From Deltaproteobacteria bacterium (GTDB lineage Bacteria > Desulfobacterota > Desulfomonilia > UBA1062), in the NCBI GenBank assembly GCA_018436855.1, contig JAHDKO010000071.1, positions 1 through 50,930 on the forward strand: DNA of 50,930 nt, given 5' to 3'. Both the position numbers and the translations under genes were made by a program. Each line of letters opens with the position of its first letter. The first letter of the stretch is position 1. Under the pieces are notes generated by a model that saw only the letters and a list, made by a program, of their open reading frames with translations, searched no databases and was not told the DNA's origin. This document shows, piece by piece, positions 25,695 through 33,235 of this stretch.

Positions 25695-25953
25695 ATTACA
25701 GGTAATGTGCCCCACTTCGGGGATATGGGGAAGATTTCCACCACATCTTGAGAGACTTGTCCACACCACCGCCCCTGCCGGGATCTTTGTGCCTTGTTCG
25801 AGAAGGGAACGCTTCCCGGCGCATGACAGAGGGTACGCGTTTCGAGCAGCCGCCCGGCCAACCATGTCTGCGGCACGGGAGCAGCACCCGGCGTCATGGA
25901 CCAGGGCCCCTTGAGTTTGCCAAGGGGCATGAGATTCAAGACAGGGAGGTTCC

Positions 25954-27195
25954 ATGAACAGGAGTCTTGACTATCTTTTCGGCACAGCTGTGGGAGACAG
26001 GGGTGAGGATGCGCAGGGTGTGATATCCCTGGTCAGGCAGTGGGCAGAGAAAGAGGTGATCGGAAACCGGCTCGATTATCAGCGCAACTATGCCGTCCTC
26101 TTCGAAGAAAAAGCACGGGTGCTCGCTCTGTCCATGGGTCTTCAGAGGCTTGCCCTCCCTGAGGACCAGGGCGGGTTCGGGTGGCACGATCCCGGCCATG
26201 TCGCAGACGTGGCGGCCGTGCTTTCCGAGGTCGGCAGAGCCGACAGCTCAACCGGGGTCCTCCTGACCATGAACTATGCCCTGTTCTCGATTCTCACCCG
26301 CTTTTCCGAGGGCAGAGAAGGGCTCGTCGAGGCAATGACGGCCTCGTATCTGGACGACGGGCTGAAAATCACCTCCTGCGTTCTCCCCGGACCCGGGTCC
26401 GCAGGCCGGGAGACACCGCTGTACAAAGGCCGCTCGATCCCTGCTCTGGTCGAATCCCGGGACAGTGGGTCGACACTATCCGGCGCGAACATCCGGCCCT
26501 TTGCCGCCGGGCTCAGAGCCGACCTTTTCCTCGCCGTATGCGCCGACGAGAAAGGCAGGCCCTGCATCGCGCTGGTACCGGGAGATAAACCGGGGATCGA
26601 GCGCGGCAGGGAGGTGTTGACAACGGGCCTCAACGCCCTTGCAAATGCCGACATATCCTTCGTTGAAACGGAAATCACGCGAGAGAGTCTCATCCAAGAG
26701 CCCGAGGCTGTCCCGATGCTCTTCACCCTGCTCAACCTCTTTCTGGGCGGGGTGAGTCTGGGCGCCGGGATGAACTTTTTCGAGATCCTCGGCGACTGGA
26801 GCGACAGCCGGGTCATCAGGGGCTCCACCCCGCTCAAGGAAAACCCGCTGTGCGCATCCGTTCTTGCCGGCGTGGCCGAGGATATCGCCTGCTCGCGGCT
26901 TCTCCTCGAAGACCTTGCCCGGCTCGTCTCTCCCTCCCCACGTGCGTGGTCGCTCGATACCGAAGGACTGTACACCTATGCGGTAATGATCGGGGCAAGA
27001 ATCCAGAAGGGCATCATGCGGGCAATCAACCGGGGCATGGAGCTCATGGGCTCGGCAGGCTACGCAAAGGAATGGCACGCGGAAAAACACTGGCGCGACG
27101 TCAAGACCATTCAGTCGCTCCTGTGCGGTGTGGGTGCCGCGGCCCCGGTGAAGATGGACACGGCCCGATTCTTCTACGACTGTAAAGAGATCTGA
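25954..27195 (+). CDS. Acyl-CoA dehydrogenase, first subunit of a probable heteromeric pair
   Basis: The 413-residue protein has GGGAGG 5 bases before ATG 25954. It follows the acyl-CoA dehydrogenase plan: an N-terminal helical domain (LALPEDQGGFGWHDPG), a middle domain and a C-terminal helical bundle ending ELMGSAGYAKEWHAEKHWRD. The middle domain is degenerate: the flavin-contact sequence MTEPxxGSD found in the partner is not recognisable here (CVLPGPGSAGRETP instead). This suggests a catalytically weakened or structural subunit working with the next gene product. The partner is encoded 14 bases downstream. Electrons would go to an ETF. The substrate is presumably an aromatic- or alicyclic-derived acyl-CoA, judged only from the cluster. 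Confidence 0.85.
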   Translation: MNRSLDYLFGTAVGDRGEDAQGVISLVRQWAEKEVIGNRLDYQRNYAVLFEEKARVLALSMGLQRLALPEDQGGFGWHDPGHVADVAAVLSEVGRADSSTGVLLTMNYALFSILTRFSEGREGLVEAMTASYLDDGLKITSCVLPGPGSAGRETPLYKGRSIPALVESRDSGSTLSGANIRPFAAGLRADLFLAVCADEKGRPCIALVPGDKPGIERGREVLTTGLNALANADISFVETEITRESLIQEPEAVPMLFTLLNLFLGGVSLGAGMNFFEILGDWSDSRVIRGSTPLKENPLCASVLAGVAEDIACSRLLLEDLARLVSPSPRAWSLDTEGLYTYAVMIGARIQKGIMRAINRGMELMGSAGYAKEWHAEKHWRDVKTIQSLLCGVGAAAPVKMDTARFFYDCKEI

Positions 27196-27209
27196 AGAGG
27201 AGGGATGAC

Positions 27210-28484
27210 ATGGATCATTTCGACGAGTTTTCCCGGCCCCTGGAATACCTCTCCCCCCTGGACAAGCACCTCAGAACAGTCCTGAGAACGTACATCGAAC
27301 AGGAGATCATGCCCCTGAGAAGGCGGTATGACGAAGACTGGAAGGAACATACCCTGATCGAGCCCGCCTTTGACAAGATCATGGGCGAGCTCGGCCTCCA
27401 GAAGGCCCTCTTTCCCCAGGAATACGGGGGATGGGGGCTTGCGGGGTCCGACTATATCTTCCGCTTCGCCTACCAGCTCTGCGAAGAGCTCGGCCGGGCG
27501 GACACCGGAATGGCCGTGGCCCTGGCGGTCACGTTCTGGCCCCTGCTGGTCATTCACCTGGAGCCCTATGTGAACGAACGGCTCATCGCCGAGTTCGCCC
27601 CCATGTTCTGCAGCACGAACAAGGCGGTGTTCGCCGCCAATGCCATGACCGAGCCGCAGGGCGGCTCCGACATCGAGAACATGGGCCTGCTCAAGGGCAG
27701 GACCATCCGTACCACGGCCCGGCAGGAGGGAGATCAGTGGGTCATCAACGGGCACAAGCTCTGGCCCACCAACTCAGGGGGCACAGCCAGGCTGTTCGGC
27801 GTGCCCTGCACCACCCGGCCCGGGTCTGCGGACATCGACGACTTCGCCTTCATCTATGTCCCGGCCGACGCAAAGGGCGTCACCCAGGGAGGGCCCTATG
27901 AAAAGGCGGGCATGGCCGCCGACAAGAACGGCGACATCTGGTTCGACGACGTGCGGGTGCCTGCCTGGTACCGGGCCCACGGCCCGGGAAGGGACGCCGG
28001 GGCCTTCTACCAGCTCATTTCCTTCGGCCAGGTGGCGAGCACGGCATTTCTGACAGGCGCCATGATGAACATGTACGAGCGCCTGTATGAGTTCGTATCC
28101 ACGCGCACCTACCGCAACAGGCCCCTGAAGGAAAACGAAGCCGTGGCAGGCGTCATCGGCAGAATCGCCGGCGACATCGACATCTGCAGAATCCTCGGCC
28201 ACGAGGCCGCCATGATGGGCGACCGGAGAAACAAGCCCTATGGCCTTCCGCTCGTCTCCGAGGAGCTGGTGGGCAAGATCCGCAACATCAAGGACTTCGT
28301 CTCGGACAGGGCCGTGGAAAATCTCGGAAAGGCCATGGATGTCCTGGGCTGCTACGGCCCTGACCGCGACTGGGACATCGAGAAGCACTGGCGCGACATC
28401 AAGATCATCCAGCTCTGGATGGGCGGCAAGCAGCTCTGCCAGATGGAATCCGCCCGGTACTTCTTCAACTGCGAGACCCTGTAA
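27210..28484 (+). CDS. Acyl-CoA dehydrogenase, second subunit
   Basis: The 424-residue flavoenzyme retains the FAD/substrate signature NAMTEPQGGSDIENMG and WVINGHKLWPTNSGG, plus FPQEYGGWGLAGSDY in the N-terminal domain. The C-terminal DVLGCYGPDRDWDIEKHWRD corresponds to the region that carries the catalytic base in many members. It shares the xEKHWRDxKxIQ ending with the preceding protein, a sign that the two form a pair derived by duplication. GGAGGG precedes the start. Together they would oxidise an acyl-CoA to an enoyl-CoA in the cytoplasm. The exact substrate is unknown. Confidence 0.92.
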   Translation: MDHFDEFSRPLEYLSPLDKHLRTVLRTYIEQEIMPLRRRYDEDWKEHTLIEPAFDKIMGELGLQKALFPQEYGGWGLAGSDYIFRFAYQLCEELGRADTGMAVALAVTFWPLLVIHLEPYVNERLIAEFAPMFCSTNKAVFAANAMTEPQGGSDIENMGLLKGRTIRTTARQEGDQWVINGHKLWPTNSGGTARLFGVPCTTRPGSADIDDFAFIYVPADAKGVTQGGPYEKAGMAADKNGDIWFDDVRVPAWYRAHGPGRDAGAFYQLISFGQVASTAFLTGAMMNMYERLYEFVSTRTYRNRPLKENEAVAGVIGRIAGDIDICRILGHEAAMMGDRRNKPYGLPLVSEELVGKIRNIKDFVSDRAVENLGKAMDVLGCYGPDRDWDIEKHWRDIKIIQLWMGGKQLCQMESARYFFNCETL

Positions 28485-28495
28485 GGAGGCGACGC

Positions 28496-28933
28496 ATGAA
28501 CAGCCATATCTCCAGAGGACTGCTGGACATGGAGAGCAGAGTCCTGGACCGGCTTCTCTCGAAAAACGCGTTCAAGGATAACCTCCGAGCCCTGCTCAGG
28601 AACATCGACCCGGAGAACAGCCCGCGCCTCGTCCGGACGCTCCTTGAAAAAGACCCTGAGGTCCCGCTCGCAATCATGTGCGCGCTGCCCGCCATCGCCA
28701 ACTGCTTCATCAAGGCGGCCGAGGAGCTCCTGACCCGGATTCAGAGCCAGTACCCCCCTGCCCTCCTCCAGGAATTCGCCCGGTCCCTGCTGCAGGAGGT
28801 CGACCGGGAATCGCTCGCCCGCGTGGCGGCCAGGGCAAAACAGCTCGGTGAAGATCTTTCGCCCGCAGTGAGCGAGATTCTCGGTTCGCCCGGGCCGGAA
28901 ACAAAACCAGGGGGTCGGGAGGGGATGCCATGA
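28496..28933 (+). CDS. Helical protein of unknown function, related module 1 of 3
   Basis: The 145-residue protein starts at ATG 28496 after GGAGG. It is almost all helix and has no cysteine pair or membrane segment beyond one mildly hydrophobic helix (LAIMCALPAIANCFIKAAEE). The segment ALPAIANCFIKAAEELLTRI followed by PALLQEFARSLLQEVDRESL is clearly homologous to parts of the next gene and of 30385-31677. Its stop overlaps the next start (ATGA). Its position between dehydrogenases and ATP-dependent reductase subunits suggests a scaffold or accessory role, but I do not know the family. Confidence 0.7.
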   Translation: MNSHISRGLLDMESRVLDRLLSKNAFKDNLRALLRNIDPENSPRLVRTLLEKDPEVPLAIMCALPAIANCFIKAAEELLTRIQSQYPPALLQEFARSLLQEVDRESLARVAARAKQLGEDLSPAVSEILGSPGPETKPGGREGMP

Positions 28934-29586
28934 AGGCGCCGCAACAGACCCGGGACCAGGGAGGGATTCTGCAGGAGCTTCTGAGGACACCCGTGGTCAA
29001 GGACATCCTCCGCAGCGGCCTCACCTCGGTCAGACACGCAGACGGCAGGTCAGCGGTCAGGACGGTCATGGGCCAGGACCCGGAGGTGTTCCTGGGCCTC
29101 GCGGCCGCGGTCCCCTCAGCCGTGAACCTTCTCATCCGTTCCATGGCCGAGCTCGGCAGACAGATGAATACCCGGTATTCCCCGGAAATCCTCACCGCGT
29201 TCATGGAAAGCCTGGCCGGCGAGATCGACGCCGACTCGCTCGAGGAGTGCAAAACGGTGTGGAAGGATCTGCTGGCATCTTTGTGGGCCGCCTCTCCCGA
29301 CTCTCGCAGGGCTCTCTTGGATGCAATCCTTTCAAGGGGGCCGGGTATCGGTGCACAGGGCATCAACGGCCTGTCCCGCTCGATCAATGCCCTGGAGCGG
29401 GACAGGCCCGGATCGATCAGCGCGTTCCTGTCACAGACCCTTGCGCAGATTGACAGGGACGAGTGGTCCCGGGCGTCACAGCGCCTGGCCGGGGCTCTCC
29501 TGGACCAGAAGTGGGGTGTGATCTCGTGGTCGTGGCTGCTGCTCAAGGGCAGGGTCCGCAAGCGATTCAGGGGTGAGAGGACATGA
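28930..29586 (+). CDS. Helical protein of unknown function, related module 2 of 3
   Basis: The 218-residue protein overlaps the preceding gene by four bases. It repeats the module: AVPSAVNLLIRSMAELGRQM then SPEILTAFMESLAGEIDADS. The stretch DPEVFLGLAAAVPSAVNLL parallels DPEVPLAIMCALPAIANCF in the first protein. A basic C-terminus (LLLKGRVRKRFRGER) with an aromatic helix ISWSWLLL could contact membrane or nucleic acid. It is followed by a 139-base gap and then the second TetR gene. The function is unknown. Confidence 0.7.
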   Translation: MKAPQQTRDQGGILQELLRTPVVKDILRSGLTSVRHADGRSAVRTVMGQDPEVFLGLAAAVPSAVNLLIRSMAELGRQMNTRYSPEILTAFMESLAGEIDADSLEECKTVWKDLLASLWAASPDSRRALLDAILSRGPGIGAQGINGLSRSINALERDRPGSISAFLSQTLAQIDRDEWSRASQRLAGALLDQKWGVISWSWLLLKGRVRKRFRGERT

Positions 29587-29725
29587 GGAAATCCCGGGCT
29601 TTTCTCATTCACGGTCTTTCTCCCTGTCCGGCTGCATCGGGGCCGTACCGGGCTACTCGCCGCGAAACAGGGCAGGCTCCGGCCCGCGGATGCCCGTGCT
29701 CAACCCGGGAGAACGGGAGGCGTCC

Positions 29726-30385
29726 GTGACCAGGCTCTCGGAGATCAAACGGCAGTATACCCGCGAAACCATCGTCGGGGTGGCCGGAGAGCTCTTCAGC
29801 AGGCACGGCTATCACAACACCCAGGTCATGGACATTGTCAGGGCCGTGGGAATGTCTGCCGGGACATTCTATCATTACTTCAAGGACAAACGCGACCTCT
29901 TCGACCAGATCACCCGGGAGAGCTTCGAGGACCTGCGGCTGAGGATCAAGAGGCTCAGGGAGCCGCTCAACATCTGGGACCACCGCGACCGCAGGGCAAA
30001 GCTCATGGAGACGTTCACGGAATACTTCAACTACATCGACAGCCACCGGCAGCAGTTTCTCATCCTGCTGCGGGGCAGCTTCGGCGTGGACGAGGAGCTG
30101 GACTGCACTGTCTGGAGCTACCACAGCGGCATCGCCCTGGACCTTGCGGAAGATCTCCGCATCTGGATAGACATCGGAATCATCGAGGGCCTGAAGCCGC
30201 TTGCCGTGTCCTTTGCCGTGGTGGGCATGGCCACACACCTGGGCCACAGCTATGTCATGGAGCGGACCATCACCCGGGAAGACGCGATTGGGACCCTGAC
30301 CTCCATGTGTATGGCCGTGTTCGACTCGCACATGACCGAGGCCGGGAAAAACGCCATCTTTGAGCTGAAAACAGAGGAGGACTGA
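29726..30385 (+). CDS. TetR/AcrR-family transcriptional regulator (copy 2)
   Basis: The start at GTG 29726 is chosen because GGGAGG lies 6 bases upstream; this gives 219 residues and aligns end to end with the 220-residue copy at 24880. The HTH reads HNTQVMDIVRAVGMSAGTFY, differing by only two residues from the other copy over that stretch. Conserved blocks in the ligand domain (YIDSHRQQFLILLRGSFGVD, EELDCTVWSY) also match. It sits inside the operon it probably controls, so the two paralogs could give layered or heterodimeric control. Confidence 0.92.
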   Translation: MTRLSEIKRQYTRETIVGVAGELFSRHGYHNTQVMDIVRAVGMSAGTFYHYFKDKRDLFDQITRESFEDLRLRIKRLREPLNIWDHRDRRAKLMETFTEYFNYIDSHRQQFLILLRGSFGVDEELDCTVWSYHSGIALDLAEDLRIWIDIGIIEGLKPLAVSFAVVGMATHLGHSYVMERTITREDAIGTLTSMCMAVFDSHMTEAGKNAIFELKTEED

Positions 30386-31677
30386 TGGACAGGGAAACCA
30401 TGACTCAGCACAACCGGGTAGAGGAACTGGCTGCACGGATCGTGAGCGATTCGCTGCACAGCGCCGGGCTCAGGCGCCTGACCCTCTCCGTGGCCGACAC
30501 CCTGGTACAGGGGTGGTCGCGGGGCAGGCCCCTGAAGCTCGCACTCGTCCGCCCGCTTCGCCGGCTGATATCAAGGGGCATGAAATCGGACGGAAAAGCG
30601 GCGCCAGGAACGTTTCCCGCAGACCTGGGAAAGCTGATCACCGCCTGGTCGGCCCGGGTGAGCGCAGATCACGCGGAAGACCCCACACGCCACGCACGCG
30701 CCCGCGAACATTCCATCCGTGCATTCGTGGAAAACACCGACTTCGGAGAGGTCTGCGGGATGGTGCAGGGCTCGCAGGAGTGCGTGGTAAAGACCGTCGA
30801 GGTCTTCAACGAGCAGCTCTGGAAATATCCGGCCAAGGTAGCGAGCATCCTCGGGGCCGTCCTGGCGGCGATAAACACATTCATCCGGGCCGTGCGCGAG
30901 CTCATGCGCCCGGTGGAGAAAAATGTGGCCCCGGACCTGCTGGCCGACCTCGTCCTTTCGCTCCTGAAGGGGATCGATGCCCGGAGCGCGGGCGAGCTCT
31001 CCAACTCGGCCCTCGAGCTCGTGCGCAGGATCCATACCGGGAGCCTCCTGCTCGGCAGGGCGGGCAGGCCCCTGTTCCAGGTCTACCTCACCGAGCTCCT
31101 CAAGGAGGTTGGGCCCCAGATCGATCCCCAGCTCCTGGGCAAGGCCCGCATCGCCCTGGCCGAGGACCGTCAATCCGTGAGCAGCGCGCTGGCCGATGCC
31201 CTGGAAGAGAACCCGGAGCTCACCCTCGCCCTGGTCTCGGCCCTGGGTGCGGCAAAAAACTCTGCGATCAGGTCCCGGGCGCACAGACTCAAAGTCCTGT
31301 CCTCCCTCGATCCGGAGCGACTGAACCAGGCCCTGGCCCGGGCTGGATCGGATTTCGACACCTTCGAGGCCGCGGAGGTCGCGAACACCCTTTTTCTGCT
31401 CATCAACCGGCTCCATGATACGAACCCCGACCTCTTTGTCTCTTTGGCACACAGCGTGGCCGACTCGCTCGACCCGCAGGAGATCAGGCAGACCCTCCAG
31501 TGGCTCGTGCCCGAATTGATCGATGCCTTCAGGCCCCTGCTAGCGGAGACCCTGCCCGTGCTCATCAGCGGCCTGTGTGAGATGATCGGTCCTGATGGCG
31601 GATGCACAAGCCCGGAGCAGGAACAGGCGATCCACCGCCTGAGATCGGTCCTGGAAACTTCGGGGGGTGAATCATGA
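30385..31677 (+). CDS. Helical protein of unknown function, related module 3 of 3 (long form)
   Basis: The 430-residue protein starts one base inside the TetR stop (TGATG) and is rich in Leu, Ala and Arg helices. The module seen in the two smaller proteins recurs: VLAAINTFIRAVRELMRPV then APDLLADLVLSLLKGIDARS. Further weak repeats follow (PQLLGKARIALAEDRQSVSS, PERLNQALARAGSDFDTFEA), suggesting an alpha-solenoid. There is no signal peptide. Its stop overlaps the BcrC-like start by four bases, so translation is coupled to the reductase subunit. It may act as an assembly factor or scaffold; this is inference. Confidence 0.72.
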   Translation: MDRETMTQHNRVEELAARIVSDSLHSAGLRRLTLSVADTLVQGWSRGRPLKLALVRPLRRLISRGMKSDGKAAPGTFPADLGKLITAWSARVSADHAEDPTRHARAREHSIRAFVENTDFGEVCGMVQGSQECVVKTVEVFNEQLWKYPAKVASILGAVLAAINTFIRAVRELMRPVEKNVAPDLLADLVLSLLKGIDARSAGELSNSALELVRRIHTGSLLLGRAGRPLFQVYLTELLKEVGPQIDPQLLGKARIALAEDRQSVSSALADALEENPELTLALVSALGAAKNSAIRSRAHRLKVLSSLDPERLNQALARAGSDFDTFEAAEVANTLFLLINRLHDTNPDLFVSLAHSVADSLDPQEIRQTLQWLVPELIDAFRPLLAETLPVLISGLCEMIGPDGGCTSPEQEQAIHRLRSVLETSGGES

Positions 31678-32807
31678 TGGAAGAGATGAGAGAGGCGGCC
31701 CGCACCCTGTACAATCCCCGCCTGCGGCAGTGGAAGGAGGCGGGCAAGGCCGTGATCGGCTATCCCTGCACCTTCGTTCCCGAGGAGATCATCCACGCCG
31801 CAGGCATGCTGCCCTACCGGCTGCGCGGCATCGGCACCACCTCGCTCTCCATCGGAGACACCTATTTCGGGCCCGTGATCTGCAGCCTTCCCAAGTGCAT
31901 GCTCCAGCTCGCAGGCGAGCTTGCATACGAGTTTCTCGACGGAGTGATCATCACCAACGGCTGCGATTCCATGCGCAGGCTCGACGAGTGCTGGCGCAAG
32001 GCCGGAGAGGACATTGCAGGAATCCTTCCCGGATATTTCCGCTACTCCGGGGTTCCCCACAAGACCGCGGACTACAGCCACGAATGGTTCGAGGAAGAGA
32101 CCCGCGAGCTCATCAGGAGCCTGGAGGAACACTTCGGCGTGAAGGTGACGGAGAAGGCACTGAGAGAATCCATCAGGCTCTATAACGAGTCCAGGATGCT
32201 TCTCCAGCAGCTCGACGCCTTCAGGTCGAGTACGGAGGCGCGCATGACGGGAGAAGATGCGCTCACCGTGGTCCTGGCAGGCTCTGCCATTCCCAGGGAG
32301 GAATACACGGCCATCCTCAAGGCACTGCTGAAGGATCTGAAGAAGTCCCCGCGCATCGAGAAAGGCAGAAAACGCCTCATGTTGGTGGGCAGCGCCAACG
32401 ACGACCCCGGGTTCGTGCGCCTGATCGAGGAATCCGGCGCCCTTGTGGTAGCCGACACCCTGTGCTTCGGCTCGCGGTCATACGAGGACCTGACCGGCGA
32501 AGAGGGAGACCCGGTTGCGGCGCTCTCGCGCAGGTACCTGAATCAGTGCCGCTGCCCCCGCATGTTCGGCTGTTACCGGGACCGGCTTTCCCTCATCCTG
32601 GACAAGGCGGAAAAGGCCCGGGTGGACGGCGTGATCCTGCAGAACATCAGGTTCTGCGACCTCCACGGGTCGGAAAACGGCATCTTCGAGCGCGACCTGG
32701 AGGCCCGGGGCATCCCCTGCATGCGGATGGAGCGCGAATACGGCCCCCTGGTGGAGACCGGCAGGATCCGAATGCGGATCGACGCATTCCTGGAGAGAAT
32801 CGCATGA
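31674..32807 (+). CDS. Benzoyl-CoA reductase/2-hydroxyacyl-CoA dehydratase family subunit (BcrC/HgdB-like)
   Basis: The 377-residue cytoplasmic protein shows the family pattern of iron-sulfur cysteines: C32 in GYPCTFVPEEII, C97 in ITNGCDSMRR and C328 in NIRFCDLHGSE. Additional cysteines occur at 70, 75 and in the RCPRMFGCYRD segment. Length and motifs fit the smaller active-site subunit of class I benzoyl-CoA reductase (BcrC/BzdN) or of 2-hydroxyacyl-CoA dehydratases. These enzymes use a [4Fe-4S] or double-cubane cluster charged by an ATP-hydrolysing activator, here encoded 3.5 kb downstream. The substrate is unresolved: aromatic-ring reduction, dehydration and small-molecule reduction by DCCP-type proteins all remain possible. 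Confidence 0.85.
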   Translation: MMEEMREAARTLYNPRLRQWKEAGKAVIGYPCTFVPEEIIHAAGMLPYRLRGIGTTSLSIGDTYFGPVICSLPKCMLQLAGELAYEFLDGVIITNGCDSMRRLDECWRKAGEDIAGILPGYFRYSGVPHKTADYSHEWFEEETRELIRSLEEHFGVKVTEKALRESIRLYNESRMLLQQLDAFRSSTEARMTGEDALTVVLAGSAIPREEYTAILKALLKDLKKSPRIEKGRKRLMLVGSANDDPGFVRLIEESGALVVADTLCFGSRSYEDLTGEEGDPVAALSRRYLNQCRCPRMFGCYRDRLSLILDKAEKARVDGVILQNIRFCDLHGSENGIFERDLEARGIPCMRMEREYGPLVETGRIRMRIDAFLERIA

Positions 32808-32823
32808 AACATATCGGGGACGG

Positions 32824-33042
32824 AACATATCGGGGACGGGTTCACATTCACATTCAAGACAAGAAATTTTCCGGGGCAAAGCGGGCGGGGAGCATCGCGA
32901 ATGGAACATCGGGAACGAATCCACGACGCAGTGAAACATATCGGGGACGGGTTCACATTCACATTCAAGACAAGAAATTTTCCGGGGCAAAGCGGGCGGG
33001 GAGCATCGCGAATGGAACATCGGGAACGAATCCACGACGCAG
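32824..33042. repeat. Direct repeat: two 108-base copies, 111-base period
   Basis: Bases 32824-32931 recur at 32935-33042, apparently without mismatches. Each unit begins with AACATATCGGGGACGGG and ends ATCCACGACGCAG. The repeats are non-coding and lie between the BcrC-like and first BcrB-like genes, interrupting an otherwise compact operon. Confidence 0.9.
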
Positions 33043-33090
33043 GGATGACTGAATACGGTGGGAAAACCGGGAACTGGCTCACAGTCCGGC

Positions 33091-33174
33091 GTGAAACCGG
33101 GGACGGGACGTGAAACCGGGGACGGGTTCACATTTCAGGAAATGAAACCGGGGACGGGTTCACATTTCAGGAAA
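33091..33174. repeat. REP-like short repeats (GAAACCGGGGACGGG family), including a perfect 32-base tandem
   Basis: The core GAAACCGGGGACGGG occurs three times; the last two sit in a perfect 32-base tandem (33111-33142 and 33143-33174). GTGAAACC and GGGTTCAC at the ends of the first half form an imperfect palindrome, as in REP elements mobilised by Y1 transposases. The large repeats just upstream contain a variant core, so the whole tract 32808-33235 is one repeat island with no gene. Confidence 0.8.
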
Positions 33175-33235
33175 GACCGGGGGATATCGGGGCACGGGCA
33201 CATACCGCCACGATGACTGAATACGGGGATACGGC

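Larger units (their letters stand above)
25543..25953. other. Regulatory intergenic region before the acyl-CoA dehydrogenase operon
   Basis: No gene is seen on either strand. The region carries a good plus-strand promoter (25648-25675), an imperfect inverted repeat across and beyond its -10 box (25662-25694), and then about 260 bases of leader before the first dehydrogenase. Confidence 0.6.

Noticed and set aside
29573-29725. N-terminal extension of the second TetR regulator from an upstream ATG
   Set aside because: The extension has no similarity to the paralog, overlaps the preceding gene, and a GTG with an ideal Shine-Dalgarno sequence at 29726 gives a protein that aligns end to end with the other copy.
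32824-33174. CRISPR-like array
   Set aside because: The units are 108-base and 32-base direct tandems without unique spacers of constant length, and no cas genes are nearby. REP-like repeats explain it better.
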